Assembly (NCBI GenBank): GCA_022567275.1
Contig: JADFHH010000107.1
Coordinates: forward strand, 1 to 6,262
Reading direction: 5' to 3'
Length of the DNA: 6,262 bases
Source of the DNA: Pseudomonadota bacterium
Lineage (GTDB): Bacteria; Pseudomonadota; Alphaproteobacteria; Rhizobiales; Methyloligellaceae
The translations under genes and the position numbers were made by a program. Positions 5,910 through 6,262 of this stretch are shown in pieces (within the stretch, counting starts at the first letter, position 1; each line of letters opens with the position of its first letter). The notes under the pieces were generated by a model that was given only the letters and a program-made list of their open reading frames with translations, ran no database searches and was not told where the DNA came from.

Positions 5910-6262
5910 ATTCTTGCGTCCCTGGCCGGGGCGCAACCGCGCTTGGTGCCCAATGACGAACAAGGCCGCATCAGTCCAGCCGACGTGGAGGCGGCAATCC
6001 GCCCCAAAACCAACATTCATTTCCCACCCACCACCCTGGTTTGCTTGGAAAACACCCACAACCGTTGCAGCGGTATGGTTCTGACGCCGGAAGACACCAA
6101 GGGCGTCGCCGATGTGGCCCACGCCGCTGGCGCCGCCGTCCACTTGGACGGGGCTAGAATTTTCAACGCCGCCGTGGCCCTGGAAGTCCCCGCTGCGGAG
6201 CTGGTCAAGGACGTGGACGACGTTAGTTTTTGCCTCTCCAAAGGCTTGAGCTGCCCGGTGGG
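5910..6262 (+). pseudogene. Low-specificity L-threonine aldolase, 5'-truncated fragment running off the window
   Basis: About 117 residues match the middle of the PLP-dependent L-threonine aldolases, which split threonine to glycine and acetaldehyde. Visible are LASLAGAQPRLVPND, the LVCLENTHN motif, VHLDGARIFNAAVAL (Asp codon 6147-6149, partner of the pyridine nitrogen; Arg 6156-6158) and FCLSKGLSCPVG with the Schiff-base Lys at 6240-6242. The frame is open upstream only to a stop at 5847-5849, and family resemblance fades before about 5910. Roughly 100 N-terminal residues, including the cofactor phosphate-binding region, are missing, and there is no ATG in the open part before the homology. 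The space they need is occupied by cpaC on the other strand. What remains is uninterrupted, so the break is recent or artificial. The 3' part lies beyond 6262 and may be intact. Family certain; pseudogene versus assembly join unresolved. Confidence 0.78.

Noticed and set aside
5781..6143. 120-residue minus-strand open frame opposite the threonine aldolase fragment
   Set aside because: It overlaps both cpaC and a recognisable aldolase in other frames and shows no family features; a shadow frame.
1..6262. A single new defence or signalling island linking kinase, aminotransferase, DUF3095 protein and secretin
   Set aside because: Gene orientations, different cellular roles and the broken junction give no evidence that these genes act together.

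Overview
The window looks like chromosomal DNA of a moderately GC-rich alphaproteobacterium. The main evidence is a CpaC-type pilus secretin followed by a small exported protein of a kind I recall from alphaproteobacterial tad/cpa loci. Lineage below class cannot be read from the sequence. No RNA gene, CRISPR array or insertion sequence is visible.

Layout: (1) 1-1208, minus strand: the N-terminal 402 residues of a membrane sensor histidine kinase with a periplasmic Tll0287-like (DUF3365) domain carrying a c-type haem motif (CVNCH). The ATPase domain lies beyond the left edge. (2) 1320-2636, minus: a complete class III omega-amino acid (beta-alanine):pyruvate aminotransferase. (3) 2637-2785: a 149-base divergent intergenic region. 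(4) 2786-3970, plus: a DUF3095 protein whose N-terminal half resembles a class III nucleotide cyclase core. (5) 3971-4037: a short convergent spacer. (6) 4038-5862, minus: a two-gene unit of the secretin cpaC and a 117-residue exported protein, overlapping by 17 bases. (7) about 5910-6262, plus: part of a low-specificity L-threonine aldolase that lacks roughly its first 100 residues, because it runs straight into the 5' end of cpaC.

Functionally this is a mosaic, not one pathway. The kinase and aminotransferase share a strand with 111 bases between them; the DUF3095 gene diverges from the aminotransferase and could share control with it. The secretin pair belongs to Flp/Tad pilus export, but cpaB, cpaD, cpaE, cpaF and the pilin are not seen here. 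The most notable structural point is the cpaC/threonine aldolase junction near 5905-5915. It is either a real rearrangement that removed the aldolase 5' end (and probably the native cpaC start) or an assembly chimera. The most notable proteins are the cyclase-like DUF3095 protein and the haem-sensing kinase.
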